NCBI GenBank assembly: GCA_002923375.1
Contig: BEIJ01000001.1
Span: 1,240,001 to 1,304,000, forward strand
Direction: 5' to 3'
From: a bacterium HR33
GTDB taxonomy: Bacteria > Gemmatimonadota > Gemmatimonadetes > Gemmatimonadales > GWC2-71-9
DNA: 64,000 nucleotides
A program made the position numbers and the translations under genes. Position 1 is the stretch's first letter; every line of letters begins with the position of its first letter. Below the pieces are notes generated by a model, which saw only the letters and a list, made by a program, of their open reading frames with translations, did not search any database and was not told the DNA's origin. Positions 53,564-62,424 of the stretch are shown here, piece after piece.

Positions 53564-54594
53564 GAGGCGGGGTTTTTGCCGTCGAGCTCGCCCAGCAGAA
53601 GGGTGGCGATCCGCTCGTAGCAATCTACCGCCGCCAGCAAATCCGCTTTGGAAACCTTTTCGTGGTCGGTGTGCGCCACCCGAATCGAACCGGGACCGAT
53701 CAGGAATTTTTCTCCCCATCCCTCGAGCCACGGTAAGTCGGTGCCGTATCTCACCACCGTGGTCTCGAAACCGGGCAGAGCCCTCAAGCGTACCGGAGGA
53801 GCCTCCAGCAGGACTTCCAATTCGACACCCTCCGCAAGAACTGACCGGAGCGCGGAGCGAAGCCCCGTGGTGTCGCACACGGTGCGGAACGAGAGCTCCG
53901 CGCGGCAGCGGTCCGGGATCACGTTGGGGCGAACGCCTCCTTGGATCGTGGCGATGTTCAGGGTGCACTCGCCCAGAACCTCGTCGGAAGGCAGAGGCAG
54001 TCGCCGGACGCGCTCGAGTGTGTCCAGCATCCGCTCGATCGCCGAGATTCCCTCTTCCGGATAAGCGGAATGCGCCGCTTTGCCGCCGGCCCTGAGTTCG
54101 ACGCGCAGAAACCCCTTGGTACCCAGAGCGAGACGGTTTTCCGTAGGTTCCCCGTTGACCAAGTAGCGGCCTTTGGGCTCCAGGGCATTGGCCGCTCTGG
54201 CTCCGTCCGCTCCGTATTCCTCGCCGACTACGAAAAGCAGCCCCACTCGCCGTTCGCCTTTGGCTGCGAGGCGCTCAGCGGCGGCAACTTGTGCCGCGAC
54301 GATCCCCTTGGCGTCGGTGGTGCCGCGCCCGTACAAGAACTCCTCGTCTTCGGCGAGAGGTAACTGCGGCGGCACGGTGTCGATGTGGGTGGAAAACACA
54401 ACCTCCGGCGGGTCCCGAAACGCGTATACGTTGAAGCGCGTTCCGGCTACCGGTTGGCGAATGACCCGGTAGCCCAGCTTCTCCAGCAGCTCCGCCAAAA
54501 ATGCGCCGGCCTTGGTTTCCTCCCCGGTGGGAGAGTAAATAGCGACCAGGTCGCGAGTGAGTCGAATCGGATCCAAGGGCGGACCTAGGGTCAT
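53554..54594 (-). CDS. M20-family metallopeptidase (ArgE/DapE/ACY1-like)
   Basis: A 346-residue M20 hydrolase with the metal and catalytic residues STHIDTVP (His, Asp), GRGTTDAKG (bridging Asp), VVGEEYG (catalytic Glu pair), GEPTEN and AHTDHE (final His) and a dimerisation insert near 160-270. Related enzymes remove acyl groups from amino acids (ArgE, DapE) or cleave dipeptides. No LysW-type gene is near, so the substrate remains open. ATG 54594 overlaps the heme A synthase stop by 4 nt (ATGA), suggesting joint transcription. Confidence 0.88.
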   Translation of the reverse strand: MTLGPPLDPIRLTRDLVAIYSPTGEETKAGAFLAELLEKLGYRVIRQPVAGTRFNVYAFRDPPEVVFSTHIDTVPPQLPLAEDEEFLYGRGTTDAKGIVAAQVAAAERLAAKGERRVGLLFVVGEEYGADGARAANALEPKGRYLVNGEPTENRLALGTKGFLRVELRAGGKAAHSAYPEEGISAIERMLDTLERVRRLPLPSDEVLGECTLNIATIQGGVRPNVIPDRCRAELSFRTVCDTTGLRSALRSVLAEGVELEVLLEAPPVRLRALPGFETTVVRYGTDLPWLEGWGEKFLIGPGSIRVAHTDHEKVSKADLLAAVDCYERIATLLLGELDGKNPASQA

Positions 54595-55514
54595 GCGGTT
54601 GCACCCGCGGGGATGCTCTTGCGGCGTCTAAACATGCCCGCTTCCCAGGCGAACCACACCAGAGTCACCCATATGCCGGTGCCGATTGCCGCGTGCAGCG
54701 ATCGCCACCACAGCGAAAACGGTCCGGTTACCATCGCAGCCGCCACCCCTATCTGAAGCAGCGTGGTTGCAACCACCGCCCATACGGCGGCGCGGGTGCG
54801 CGGTGAAAGCTCGAGCCGGGATCCCCGGTAGGCTAAGAAGGCTATCGACAAGGCGAAAGTGTAGGCGGCGAGGCGGTGGATCCAGTGAATGGTTGATAGC
54901 GCCGATCCCGAAGGCCAGAGTTCGCCGTTGCACAGCGGGAACCCCCGGCAGGCTACGCCGGCGTCCAGGTTGGCGGTGAGACCGCCGAGCAACAAGGTCA
55001 AGATTCCCACCGCTACCGTGAGGCGAGCGAAAGGAAGCGGATTGGCTTCCGTGCTCCGCTGCGGCGCACCCGACCAGGCTCGGAAGGTCGCTACCACCAG
55101 GGTAGCCAACAGGGCGAGCGCGGTTGCCAGGTGAAGTATCACGGAGGCGGGCGGCAGTTCCAACCAGACCGTAACCGCTCCCAGTAGAACCTGGATCAGC
55201 AGCAGTGCGGTGGCGAGCAGGGAAATCTTTCTGAGGTCGACCGTGGTGCCGGACGGATTGCGGCGAGGTCGCGCAGCGAAAGCTGCGGCCGTCAGGGCGA
55301 ACACTGTGAGGCTGGCGGCCAGGGCCGCAAGCCGGTGGCTCCACTCGAGCACGGTGGTCCAGTCCGAAAGGTCGGGGATCAACCTCCCGTTGCACAGCGG
55401 CCAATCGTCTCCGCAACCCATGCCCGAGCCGGTGATGCGGACCACGAAGCCCAAGACGATCAGCGCGTAAACCGCGAAGCTGGCGGCGGGAGCTAGGATT
55501 CTAAGGGCGCGCAC
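54591..55514 (-). CDS. ctaA: Heme A synthase (COX15/CtaA-like)
   Basis: A 307-residue membrane protein with eight helices in two similar halves. The four heme-ligand histidines appear as EWSHRLAA, ILHLATA, IHWIHRLAA and SLHAAIGTG. The opening VRITGSGMGCGDDWPLCNG has the conserved Cys pair seen in CtaA. It oxidises the C8 methyl of heme O to form heme A for cytochrome oxidase. GTG 55514 gives the family N-terminus; an in-frame ATG at 55595 would add 27 atypical residues and run through the APC promoter. No ctaB or cox genes are in the window. Confidence 0.92.
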   Translation of the reverse strand: MRALRILAPAASFAVYALIVLGFVVRITGSGMGCGDDWPLCNGRLIPDLSDWTTVLEWSHRLAALAASLTVFALTAAAFAARPRRNPSGTTVDLRKISLLATALLLIQVLLGAVTVWLELPPASVILHLATALALLATLVVATFRAWSGAPQRSTEANPLPFARLTVAVGILTLLLGGLTANLDAGVACRGFPLCNGELWPSGSALSTIHWIHRLAAYTFALSIAFLAYRGSRLELSPRTRAAVWAVVATTLLQIGVAAAMVTGPFSLWWRSLHAAIGTGIWVTLVWFAWEAGMFRRRKSIPAGATA

Positions 55515-55567
55515 GGCAAGAAAGCTGGCCGCTCGCCGATGCCAAAGCAAGCGCCGGAGTTGATGGT

Positions 55568-55595
55568 TTGCACCAGCGGTCTTTTGGGTTAGCAT
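55568..55595 (+). promoter_or_regulatory. Promoter of the amino-acid permease gene
   Basis: TTGCAC (55568-55573) and TAGCAT (55590-55595) are 16 nt apart and the -10 ends 8 nt before ATG 55604, as for a leaderless message. There is no Shine-Dalgarno before the ATG. Confidence 0.45.
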
Positions 55596-55603
55596 TGTCG
55601 GCC

Positions 55604-56992
55604 ATGTCTTCGGTTTCGCCGGATCGCTGGGGGGAGCGCCTGCCCCGGCGGCTGGGTCTGTGGAGCGCCGTGGCGGTGCTGGTGGGCACCACCATAGGCA
55701 GCGGGATCTTTCGCACCCCCGCGGTGGTGGCCGAGCGGGTGGATCTAGTGGTTTTGTTCGCTGCGGGCTGGATTGCCGGCGGGGTGCTGGCGCTTTGCGG
55801 CGCTCTCACCTTTGCGGAGCTGGCTGCTTTGTTTCCCCGGACCGGCGGGATGTACGTCTATATCCGCGAGGGGTTCGGCAGGCTGCCGGCTTTTTTGTTC
55901 GGCTGGGCGGAGCTTTTGATCATTCGGCCCGCGGCTTTGGGAGCGATCGCGGTGGTTTCGGCGGAGTATTTCTGGAGGTTGTTGGGTGTGGATGGCGGCC
56001 GGCTGTTGGAGCCTCTGCCCACTTCCTTGGCCCAGGTCACGGCTGCGGTGTTCATCGTGGTGGTGGGTGCGGTCAACTATGTCGGTGTCCAGCACGCCGC
56101 TTTGCTGCAGAATGTGAGCACGGTCTTGAAGGTGGGTGCCTTGCTGGCGCTGGTGGCTCTGGGATCGCTTCTCGTCCCTCAGTACCCTCTGGACCGCGCC
56201 GTAAGCGAACCCGCGGCGGCGGCGTTGTCGCCCCTGGCTGGGTTCGGCCTGGCGCTGGTTGCTATTCTGTGGGCTTACGACGGCTGGGCTGACGTCGCCT
56301 TCGTAAGCGGGGAGGTCAAGGATCCGCAGCGCAATCTTCCCCGGGCGCTGTTTTTGGGAACCGCTTCGGTGGCGGCGGTATATCTGGCGGTGAACGCGGT
56401 TTACTTGAGGCTGATTCCCCTCGAACGGATGCCCGGGTCTCCCCTGATTGCGGCCGATGCGGCGCAGATTGTGTTGGGTTCGGCCGGGGTGGTTTTTGTG
56501 TCCGCCTCGGTTATGGTGAGCGCTTTCGGGGCGCTGAACGGCTCCATGCTGGTGGGCTCGCGGATTTTCTACGCCATGGCGGAGGATCGCCTCTTTTTCC
56601 GTAGTTTGGCTCGGGTGCATCCCCGTTACGCCACGCCTTCCGCGGCGATTGTGTTGGCCGCCGCTTTGGGGATCGTGTTCGTGTCGGTGCGTACTTTCGG
56701 GGAGTTGGCGGACCAATTCATCATCGGAATCTGGCCGTTTTACGCTCTGGCGGTGGGAGCGACCTTTGTGCTTCGTAAGCGGCTTCCCGATGTCGAGCGC
56801 CCGTATCGCACCTGGGGCTACCCGGTGGTGCCGGTGCTTTTCCTCCTGGCCGCCTTGTTTCTGCTGGCCAACTACATGATTTCCGAGCCGTTGCTCTTTT
56901 GGGCGGATGTGGCGGTGATTTTGAGCGGCGTTCCGGTATACTGGTTTTGGGTACGGCGGGCCGCGGTCCGCGACTCGGGGGGGCCGGGATAA
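55604..56992 (+). CDS. APC-superfamily amino-acid permease
   Basis: A 462-residue permease with 12 predicted helices and the family unwound-helix motif VGTTIGSGIFRTP near residue 30. Other typical parts are FAELAALFPRTGGMYVYIREGFG near 84 (helix 3), ILWAYDGWADVAFVSGEVKDPQRNLPRALF near 220 (helix 6, substrate loop) and RLIPLERMPGSPL. This arrangement resembles the LAT/YfnA branch. The transported amino acid is not readable. It stands alone downstream of a leaderless-type promoter and is divergent from ctaA. Confidence 0.92.
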   Translation: MSSVSPDRWGERLPRRLGLWSAVAVLVGTTIGSGIFRTPAVVAERVDLVVLFAAGWIAGGVLALCGALTFAELAALFPRTGGMYVYIREGFGRLPAFLFGWAELLIIRPAALGAIAVVSAEYFWRLLGVDGGRLLEPLPTSLAQVTAAVFIVVVGAVNYVGVQHAALLQNVSTVLKVGALLALVALGSLLVPQYPLDRAVSEPAAAALSPLAGFGLALVAILWAYDGWADVAFVSGEVKDPQRNLPRALFLGTASVAAVYLAVNAVYLRLIPLERMPGSPLIAADAAQIVLGSAGVVFVSASVMVSAFGALNGSMLVGSRIFYAMAEDRLFFRSLARVHPRYATPSAAIVLAAALGIVFVSVRTFGELADQFIIGIWPFYALAVGATFVLRKRLPDVERPYRTWGYPVVPVLFLLAALFLLANYMISEPLLFWADVAVILSGVPVYWFWVRRAAVRDSGGPG

Positions 56993-57004
56993 GAGGCACT
57001 TCCC

Positions 57005-57032
57005 TTGACGGGGCGTGGTGGCCGACTACATT
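57005..57032 (+). promoter_or_regulatory. Candidate promoter of the TonB-type receptor
   Basis: TTGACG (57005-57010) and TACATT (57027-57032) are separated by 16 nt. The expected leader is about 50 nt and carries AAGGAG before ATG 57090. Confidence 0.55.
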
Positions 57033-57089
57033 GACTGTGCCCTTGTGAACCAGCCGCAGTAGGTATCCCACATAAGGAGAAAACCGACT

Positions 57090-60000
57090 ATGCGAAGGAC
57101 GTTGGTGCTGTACCCCTTGATGCTGGGGGTGCTGGCGGTGGCGACGAGTGCCGATCTGAGGGGTCAGGGGGTGACGACCGCCTCCATTCAGGCCCGAGTG
57201 GTCGATGCCAACGGCTCTCCCCTGGACGGCGCTCTGGTTGTGGCGGTGCACGAGCCTTCGGGCACCACTTATCAGGCGCGAACCCGCGCCGATGGCCGGG
57301 CTTCCATTCCGGGGATGCGGGTGGGCGGACCCTATCGGGTAACGGTGAGCTACATCGGTTACGGCGCCCAGACGCGGGAGAACGTTTATCTCTCCCTGGG
57401 CGTGTCCACCGACTTGGAGTTCGTCATGCGGGAAGTGGCGGTTCAGTTGGAAGAGGTAACGGTCACGGCGCCCCGGGTGGCGATCCTCAGCTCGGAGCGC
57501 ACCGGGGCCTCCACGGCGGTGGACCGGAACGTGTTGGCGACCCTTCCCACCATCTCTCGCAGGATCGAAGACATCGCCCGGCTTACGCCTCAGTACAGCG
57601 GCGCCGGATTCGGTTTCTCGTTCGCTGGCCAGGACAACCGTTTGAACAACATCACGGTCGACGGAGCGTACTTCAACAACTCTTTCGGCTTGGCAGGTCA
57701 GCCCGGTGACCGAACCGGTGTAGCGCCCATCTCGCTGGAGGCGATCGAGCAGATCCAGGTGAATATCGCCCCCTACGACGTGCGCCAGGGCAATTTCGTG
57801 GGCGCCGGAGTGAACACCGTGACCAAGAGCGGCACCAACGAGTTCTCCGGCTCCCTGTACTATCAATTCCGGGATCAGGATCTGGTGGGTACCAAGGCCG
57901 GCGATCTCGACTTCGATCCCGGCACCTTCAGGTACAACCTGATCGGCGCGAGCTTGGGCGGCCCCATCATTCGCAACAAACTGTTCTTCTTTACCAACTT
58001 CGAGCATGACGGCTTGACCGAACCGGGCACCACCTTCCGGGCGAACCTGGGCGGCGAGCCGGTGCAGGGAAACGTGACCCGGGTGCTCAAGTCGGACCTA
58101 GATGCTTTGAGCAACTACTTGCGGAACAACTTCGGGTACGAGACGGGTCCCTACGAGGGGTACGACGACGAGACGCCGGCCACCCGGTTCTTGGTGAAGC
58201 TGGACTACAACATCAGCGATCGTAGCAAGCTCACGCTCCGCTACAACCACCTAGACTCTCGGACCGATGTTTTGGCGTCGAATTCGTCTTCGCTAGGGTT
58301 CGGCGGCCGCAGGACGAATTTGAACGCTCTCAATTTCCAGAACTCCAACTACATCATTAAGGAGAACATTCGCTCCATAGTGGGCGAGTGGAACGCGATG
58401 GTGGGGCAGCGGGCTTCCAACAACCTCCTTATCGGCTACAGCTACCACGACGAGAGCCGGGACTCCCGGGGCCAGTTCTTCCCGATGGTGGACATTCTGG
58501 AAGGCGGGGTGACCTACACCACCTTCGGCTTCGAGCCGTTCACCCCCAACAACGAGCTCCGATACAGGAGCTTCCAGCTACAGGAAAACTTCACCATCTA
58601 CGGCCGCGCCCACACATGGACCTTCGGCTTGAGCGCCGAGCGCTACCATTCGGATAACGTTTTCTTCCCGGGGTCGCAGAGCGTCTATGTGTACAACTCG
58701 CTGGCGGACTTCTACACCGACGCCAACGATTTCCTGGCCAAGTGCGGAACCAACCGCGACGCCTGGAGCACCTGCAGCAGGGCCACCTCGCCTGTCACTC
58801 TGCGCCGATTCCAGGTCAGATGGATGAACATCCCGGGGCTGGAAAAACCCCTGCAGCCACTCAAGGTCTTCTACGCGGGAATTTACGCCCAGGACGAATG
58901 GCGCATCGGGCGTAACCTGCGCCTTACCCTGGGCTTCAGGGTGGACGTCCCGTTCTTCGACAGTACCGGCTACCGCAACGCCGACGCGGACACTTTGGTC
59001 TTCCGGGACGAGAACGGCAATCCCGTGCAGTACCGCACCGCCAAACTCCCCGATCCCAACCCGCTGTTCGCACCGCGGCTGGGATTCAACTGGGACGTCA
59101 CCGGAGATCGCAGAACCCAGATCCGGGGCGGGACCGGTATCTTCACCGGGCGGCCGGCCTACGTGTGGATCTCCAACCAGATCGGCAACACCGGGGTGCT
59201 CACCGGCTTCGAGCGGCTGGACAACACCACCCTAAGGCCGTTCCACCCGGACCCCAACCATTACAAGCCCAAGAACGTGACCGGGGCCCCTGCCTCCAGT
59301 TACGAGCTAGCCCTCACCGACCCGGACTTCAAGTTCCCGCAGCTGTGGCGCAGCAACATAGCGATCGACCAGCAGCTGCCGCTGGGTTTGGTGGGCTCGC
59401 TGGAGTTCATGTACAGCCGCGACGTAAACGGGATCTACTACATCAACGCTAACCTGCCCCCGCCCAACACCAGGTTCAACGGGCCCGACAGCCGGCCGCG
59501 GTGGACCACAGGAAACCGCATATACTCGCGGGTGGACAACGCCATCGTTCTCAAGAACCAGAACGTAGGCTACTCCTGGAACTTCGCCGCTTCCCTGGAA
59601 CGACCGTTCAGCGGCGGGTGGTTCGCGAAGGCTGCGTACAGCTACGGGGTCGCGAAGAACACGGTCAATCCCGGATCGATCGCCTTCGGCTCTTGGAACA
59701 ACAACCCGCATGCAGGTGATCCCAATAATCCGGGGTTGGGCTTCTCCGACCAATCCCCGGGCCACCGGGTGTTCGCCGCGGTCTCCTATCGGGGTGAATA
59801 CTTCGGCTTCGGAGCCACTACTGTCAGTCTCTTCTGGGAGGGACGCACCAACGGCAACGCGAGCTACACTTTCTCGGGCGACCTAAACGGAGACGGCGGA
59901 TTCAGCAACGATCTGATCTATATCCACCGGGACATTTCGGAGATGAACTTCGAGCCCTACACCGTTACGGTAAACGGCCAGCCCAGAACCTTTACCGCTC

Positions 60001-60404
60001 AAGAGCAGGCCCAGGCCTGGGAAGCGTTCATCCAGCAGGACAAGTACCTGAGCAAACACCGCGGCCAATACGCCGAGCGCAACGCGGTGTTCCTGCCCAT
60101 GGTGTTCCGAGCGGACTTGAGCGTGGTGCAGGATTTCTTCACCGATATAGCCGGGCGGCGCAACCGGCTCCAGTTCAGGCTCGACATTCTCAACGTCGGT
60201 AACTTGATCAACAGCAACTGGGGTGTGGGCAAGCGGCTGGTGACCACCACGCCGCTGATAGCCCGCGGGGCTGACGCCAACGGCGTAGCTCGCTACCGCC
60301 TCCGCAGTATCGGCGGGGAGCTCATAACCAAGTCGCTGGAGCCTTCGGCTGGCTTCGCGGACGTGTACCGGATCCAGTTGAGCGTGAAGTACATCTTCAA
60401 CTGA
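57090..60404 (+). CDS. TonB-dependent-receptor-like outer-membrane protein with carboxypeptidase-regulatory domain
   Basis: A 1104-residue protein with a signal peptide (1-26), a carboxypeptidase-regulatory-like domain (about 30-112: IQARVVDANGSPLDGALVVA...VSYIGYGAQ), a plug domain (about 118-250, with LEEVTVTAPR and a TKSGTNEFSGS segment) and a long beta barrel ending in an aromatic residue-rich strand (RIQLSVKYIFN). The order is that of Oar-like or SusC-like receptors used for large nutrient uptake in Bacteroidota and Gemmatimonadota-type bacteria. No SusD partner gene follows. It is framed by a promoter and a strong terminator, so it is monocistronic. The ligand is unknown. Confidence 0.93.
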   Translation: MRRTLVLYPLMLGVLAVATSADLRGQGVTTASIQARVVDANGSPLDGALVVAVHEPSGTTYQARTRADGRASIPGMRVGGPYRVTVSYIGYGAQTRENVYLSLGVSTDLEFVMREVAVQLEEVTVTAPRVAILSSERTGASTAVDRNVLATLPTISRRIEDIARLTPQYSGAGFGFSFAGQDNRLNNITVDGAYFNNSFGLAGQPGDRTGVAPISLEAIEQIQVNIAPYDVRQGNFVGAGVNTVTKSGTNEFSGSLYYQFRDQDLVGTKAGDLDFDPGTFRYNLIGASLGGPIIRNKLFFFTNFEHDGLTEPGTTFRANLGGEPVQGNVTRVLKSDLDALSNYLRNNFGYETGPYEGYDDETPATRFLVKLDYNISDRSKLTLRYNHLDSRTDVLASNSSSLGFGGRRTNLNALNFQNSNYIIKENIRSIVGEWNAMVGQRASNNLLIGYSYHDESRDSRGQFFPMVDILEGGVTYTTFGFEPFTPNNELRYRSFQLQENFTIYGRAHTWTFGLSAERYHSDNVFFPGSQSVYVYNSLADFYTDANDFLAKCGTNRDAWSTCSRATSPVTLRRFQVRWMNIPGLEKPLQPLKVFYAGIYAQDEWRIGRNLRLTLGFRVDVPFFDSTGYRNADADTLVFRDENGNPVQYRTAKLPDPNPLFAPRLGFNWDVTGDRRTQIRGGTGIFTGRPAYVWISNQIGNTGVLTGFERLDNTTLRPFHPDPNHYKPKNVTGAPASSYELALTDPDFKFPQLWRSNIAIDQQLPLGLVGSLEFMYSRDVNGIYYINANLPPPNTRFNGPDSRPRWTTGNRIYSRVDNAIVLKNQNVGYSWNFAASLERPFSGGWFAKAAYSYGVAKNTVNPGSIAFGSWNNNPHAGDPNNPGLGFSDQSPGHRVFAAVSYRGEYFGFGATTVSLFWEGRTNGNASYTFSGDLNGDGGFSNDLIYIHRDISEMNFEPYTVTVNGQPRTFTAQEQAQAWEAFIQQDKYLSKHRGQYAERNAVFLPMVFRADLSVVQDFFTDIAGRRNRLQFRLDILNVGNLINSNWGVGKRLVTTTPLIARGADANGVARYRLRSIGGELITKSLEPSAGFADVYRIQLSVKYIFN

Positions 60405-60424
60405 GCCGCCTTAAATCTCACGGA

Positions 60425-60460
60425 ACGGGGGCCCCAAAGGGCCCCCGTGTTGTTTATATT
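60425..60460 (+). terminator. Strong Rho-independent terminator after the receptor gene
   Basis: ACGGGGGCCC (60425-60434) and its exact complement GGGCCCCCGT (60439-60448) with loop CAAA, followed by the T-rich tail GTTGTTTATATT. The tail also contains TATATT (60455-60460), which may serve as -10 of nadA. Confidence 0.85.
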
Positions 60461-60468
60461 CCTGATTG

Positions 60469-61410
60469 ATGACCGCTTCGCTGGTGGAGGAGATTCTCCG
60501 GCTCAAAAGAGAGCGCAACGCGGCGATCCTGGCGCACAACTACCAGCGCCCCGAGATCCAGGATCTGGCCGACGTGGTGGCGGACTCCCTTAAGCTCGCC
60601 CGCAGCGCCACCGAGATCGATGCGCCGATCATTGTTCTCTGCGGCGTCCACTTCATGGCCGAAACCGCCGCCATCGCCAATCCCGACAAGACCGTGCTCA
60701 TACCCGACCTGAACGCCGGCTGCTCCCTGGCGGCCACCATCCAGGCGGAAGACGTCCGCCGCTGGCGGGCGGAACACCCCGACGGGATCGTCGTGGCATA
60801 CGTCAACACCAGCGCGGCGGTCAAAGCGGAGGCCGATTACTGCTGCACCTCCGGCAACGCGGTTTCCGTGATCCGAGCGCTCCCACCGGACGTCCCGGTG
60901 CTCTTCTTGCCGGACTTCTTCCTGGGCAGCTACCTGAAAGAGATAACCGGGCGGGAGATGGACATCTGGATGGGGGAGTGCCACGTACACGCCGGACTCA
61001 CCCCGGACATGGTGGCGGCCAAGCGGGGGGAGTTTCCCGATGCCGAGTTCCTGGTACACCCCGAATGCGGCTGTGTCTCCAACGTGGTTTACGCCATAGG
61101 ATCGGGCGACATCCCCTCGGAACGGTGCCACATTCTGTCCACCGAGAGGATGATGGCCCGGGCCAGAAGCTCCCCGGCACGGCGCTTTGTGGTGGCCACC
61201 GAAACCGGAGTGCTGCACCGGTTGCGGCGGGAAAATCCGGAAAAGGAGTTCTACGCCGTGGCGGAAGAGGCCGAGTGCGAGTACATGAAGATGATCACGC
61301 TGGAGAAGCTACGGGATTCCCTCCGGGATCTAAAATACCGGGTGAGCGTGCCCCCTGATATCGCCGCCAAAGCTCGGCGAGCGATCGACCGAATGCTGGC
61401 GATCCAATAG
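60469..61410 (+). CDS. nadA: Quinolinate synthase A
   Basis: A 313-residue iron-sulfur enzyme condensing iminoaspartate with dihydroxyacetone phosphate to quinolinate for NAD synthesis. The three cluster cysteines are in VLCGVHFM near residue 62, EADYCCTSGN near 126 and HPECGCVSNV near 200. LAHNYQRPEIQD at the start and GSGDIPSERCHILSTERMM follow the family. ATG 60469 lacks a Shine-Dalgarno and lies 8 nt after TATATT, so it may be leaderless. nadC follows; nadB is absent here. Confidence 0.94.
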   Translation: MTASLVEEILRLKRERNAAILAHNYQRPEIQDLADVVADSLKLARSATEIDAPIIVLCGVHFMAETAAIANPDKTVLIPDLNAGCSLAATIQAEDVRRWRAEHPDGIVVAYVNTSAAVKAEADYCCTSGNAVSVIRALPPDVPVLFLPDFFLGSYLKEITGREMDIWMGECHVHAGLTPDMVAAKRGEFPDAEFLVHPECGCVSNVVYAIGSGDIPSERCHILSTERMMARARSSPARRFVVATETGVLHRLRRENPEKEFYAVAEEAECEYMKMITLEKLRDSLRDLKYRVSVPPDIAAKARRAIDRMLAIQ

Positions 61411-61431
61411 AGGCCTCGGAAGCTCAATAGC

Positions 61432-62295
61432 TTGCAACCGAGCGAGCTTGTAACCGCCGCAGACTTGGTGCGCCGCGCGCTAGCGGAAGACCGCGCTCGG
61501 GAAGACATAACTACTGCTCTTCTGGGAGCGGCGGCCGGGCAGCGGTCCACGGGCGTGTTCAGGGCTGAGGAGCCGCTGGTGATCGCCGGCCTTCCGGTGG
61601 CGGAGCTGGTTTTCCGGGAGCTCGAGCCCGGTTGCCGTTTCGAGTCCCTAGCCCAAGAAGGAGAACGGGTGGAAACCGGCCGGCTGATCGCCCGGGTGGA
61701 AGCGCGAGCCGCGACTCTGCTCGCCGGCGAGAGGGTGGCGCTCAATTTCCTGCAGCGGTTGTGCGGGATCGCAACCGAGACCCGGCGCGCCGTAGAGGCT
61801 GTGCGGGGCACAGGAGCGGTGATCACCGATACTCGCAAGACGACGCCCGGGCTCAGGGAGCTCGAGAAATACGCCGTGCGAGTGGGAGGAGGTGTGAATC
61901 ACCGGCATTCCTTGGCCGATGGAATTCTCTGGAAGGACAACCACTGGGTGCTGCTCGAGGCGAGCGGCATGACGCTAGCCCAAGCTCTGGCCTCCGCGCC
62001 ACCCGGGGTTCCGGTAGTGGTGGAAGTCGAAGACGAGGTCCAGCTGGAGCAGGCGATTGCAGCGGGCGCCAAGCGCCTCTTGGTGGATAACCAGCCCCCG
62101 GACCGGGTCGCCGAGTGGGTTCAAAGGCTCGGACCCGGAATCGAGGTGGAAGCTTCTGGAGGGATCACTCCCGAAACTGCATCCGCCTACGCCAAGGCGG
62201 GGGCGCGGTTCATCTCAATCGGCGCGCTTACTCACTCAGCCCCGGCGGCCGAGATCGCATTTGAGATCGCAGTAGGGGGAGATCCGTCCAGCTGA
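61432..62295 (+). CDS. nadC: Nicotinate-nucleotide pyrophosphorylase (carboxylating)
   Basis: A 287-residue quinolinate phosphoribosyltransferase. Family segments are ALAEDRAREDITTALL near the start, LAGERVALNFLQRLCGIATETRR, ITDTRKTTPGLRELEKYAVRVGGGVNHR, the substrate loop LADGILWKDNHW and the C-terminal EASGGITPETASAYAKAGARFISIGALTHS. It converts quinolinate and PRPP to nicotinate mononucleotide, the step after NadA. The TTG start at 61432 is the only one that keeps the whole N-terminal domain; a weak GGAAG lies upstream. It is separated from nadA by 21 nt. Confidence 0.94.
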   Translation: MQPSELVTAADLVRRALAEDRAREDITTALLGAAAGQRSTGVFRAEEPLVIAGLPVAELVFRELEPGCRFESLAQEGERVETGRLIARVEARAATLLAGERVALNFLQRLCGIATETRRAVEAVRGTGAVITDTRKTTPGLRELEKYAVRVGGGVNHRHSLADGILWKDNHWVLLEASGMTLAQALASAPPGVPVVVEVEDEVQLEQAIAAGAKRLLVDNQPPDRVAEWVQRLGPGIEVEASGGITPETASAYAKAGARFISIGALTHSAPAAEIAFEIAVGGDPSS

Positions 62296-62366
62296 AGGTT
62301 CCCTTACCCCTCCAGCCAAGCGCCGCTCGAGAAGCGCTGCGTGAGGGCGCTCAAGAGTTTTGGGTA

Positions 62367-62392
62367 ATTTTACTCACCGCATTGAGTAAAAT
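62367..62392. repeat. Perfect AT-rich 10-bp inverted repeat between convergent genes
   Basis: ATTTTACTCA (62367-62376) and its exact complement TGAGTAAAAT (62383-62392) with spacer CCGCAT. A further ACTCA follows at 62394. It is strikingly AT-rich for this GC-rich DNA and lies in the 129-nt gap between the nadC and lptG ends. It could be a two-way terminator, but the AT stem is more like a protein-binding dyad. Confidence 0.65.
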
Positions 62393-62424
62393 CACTCAGA
62401 GACAGCAGCAAAGCAATCCAGCCC

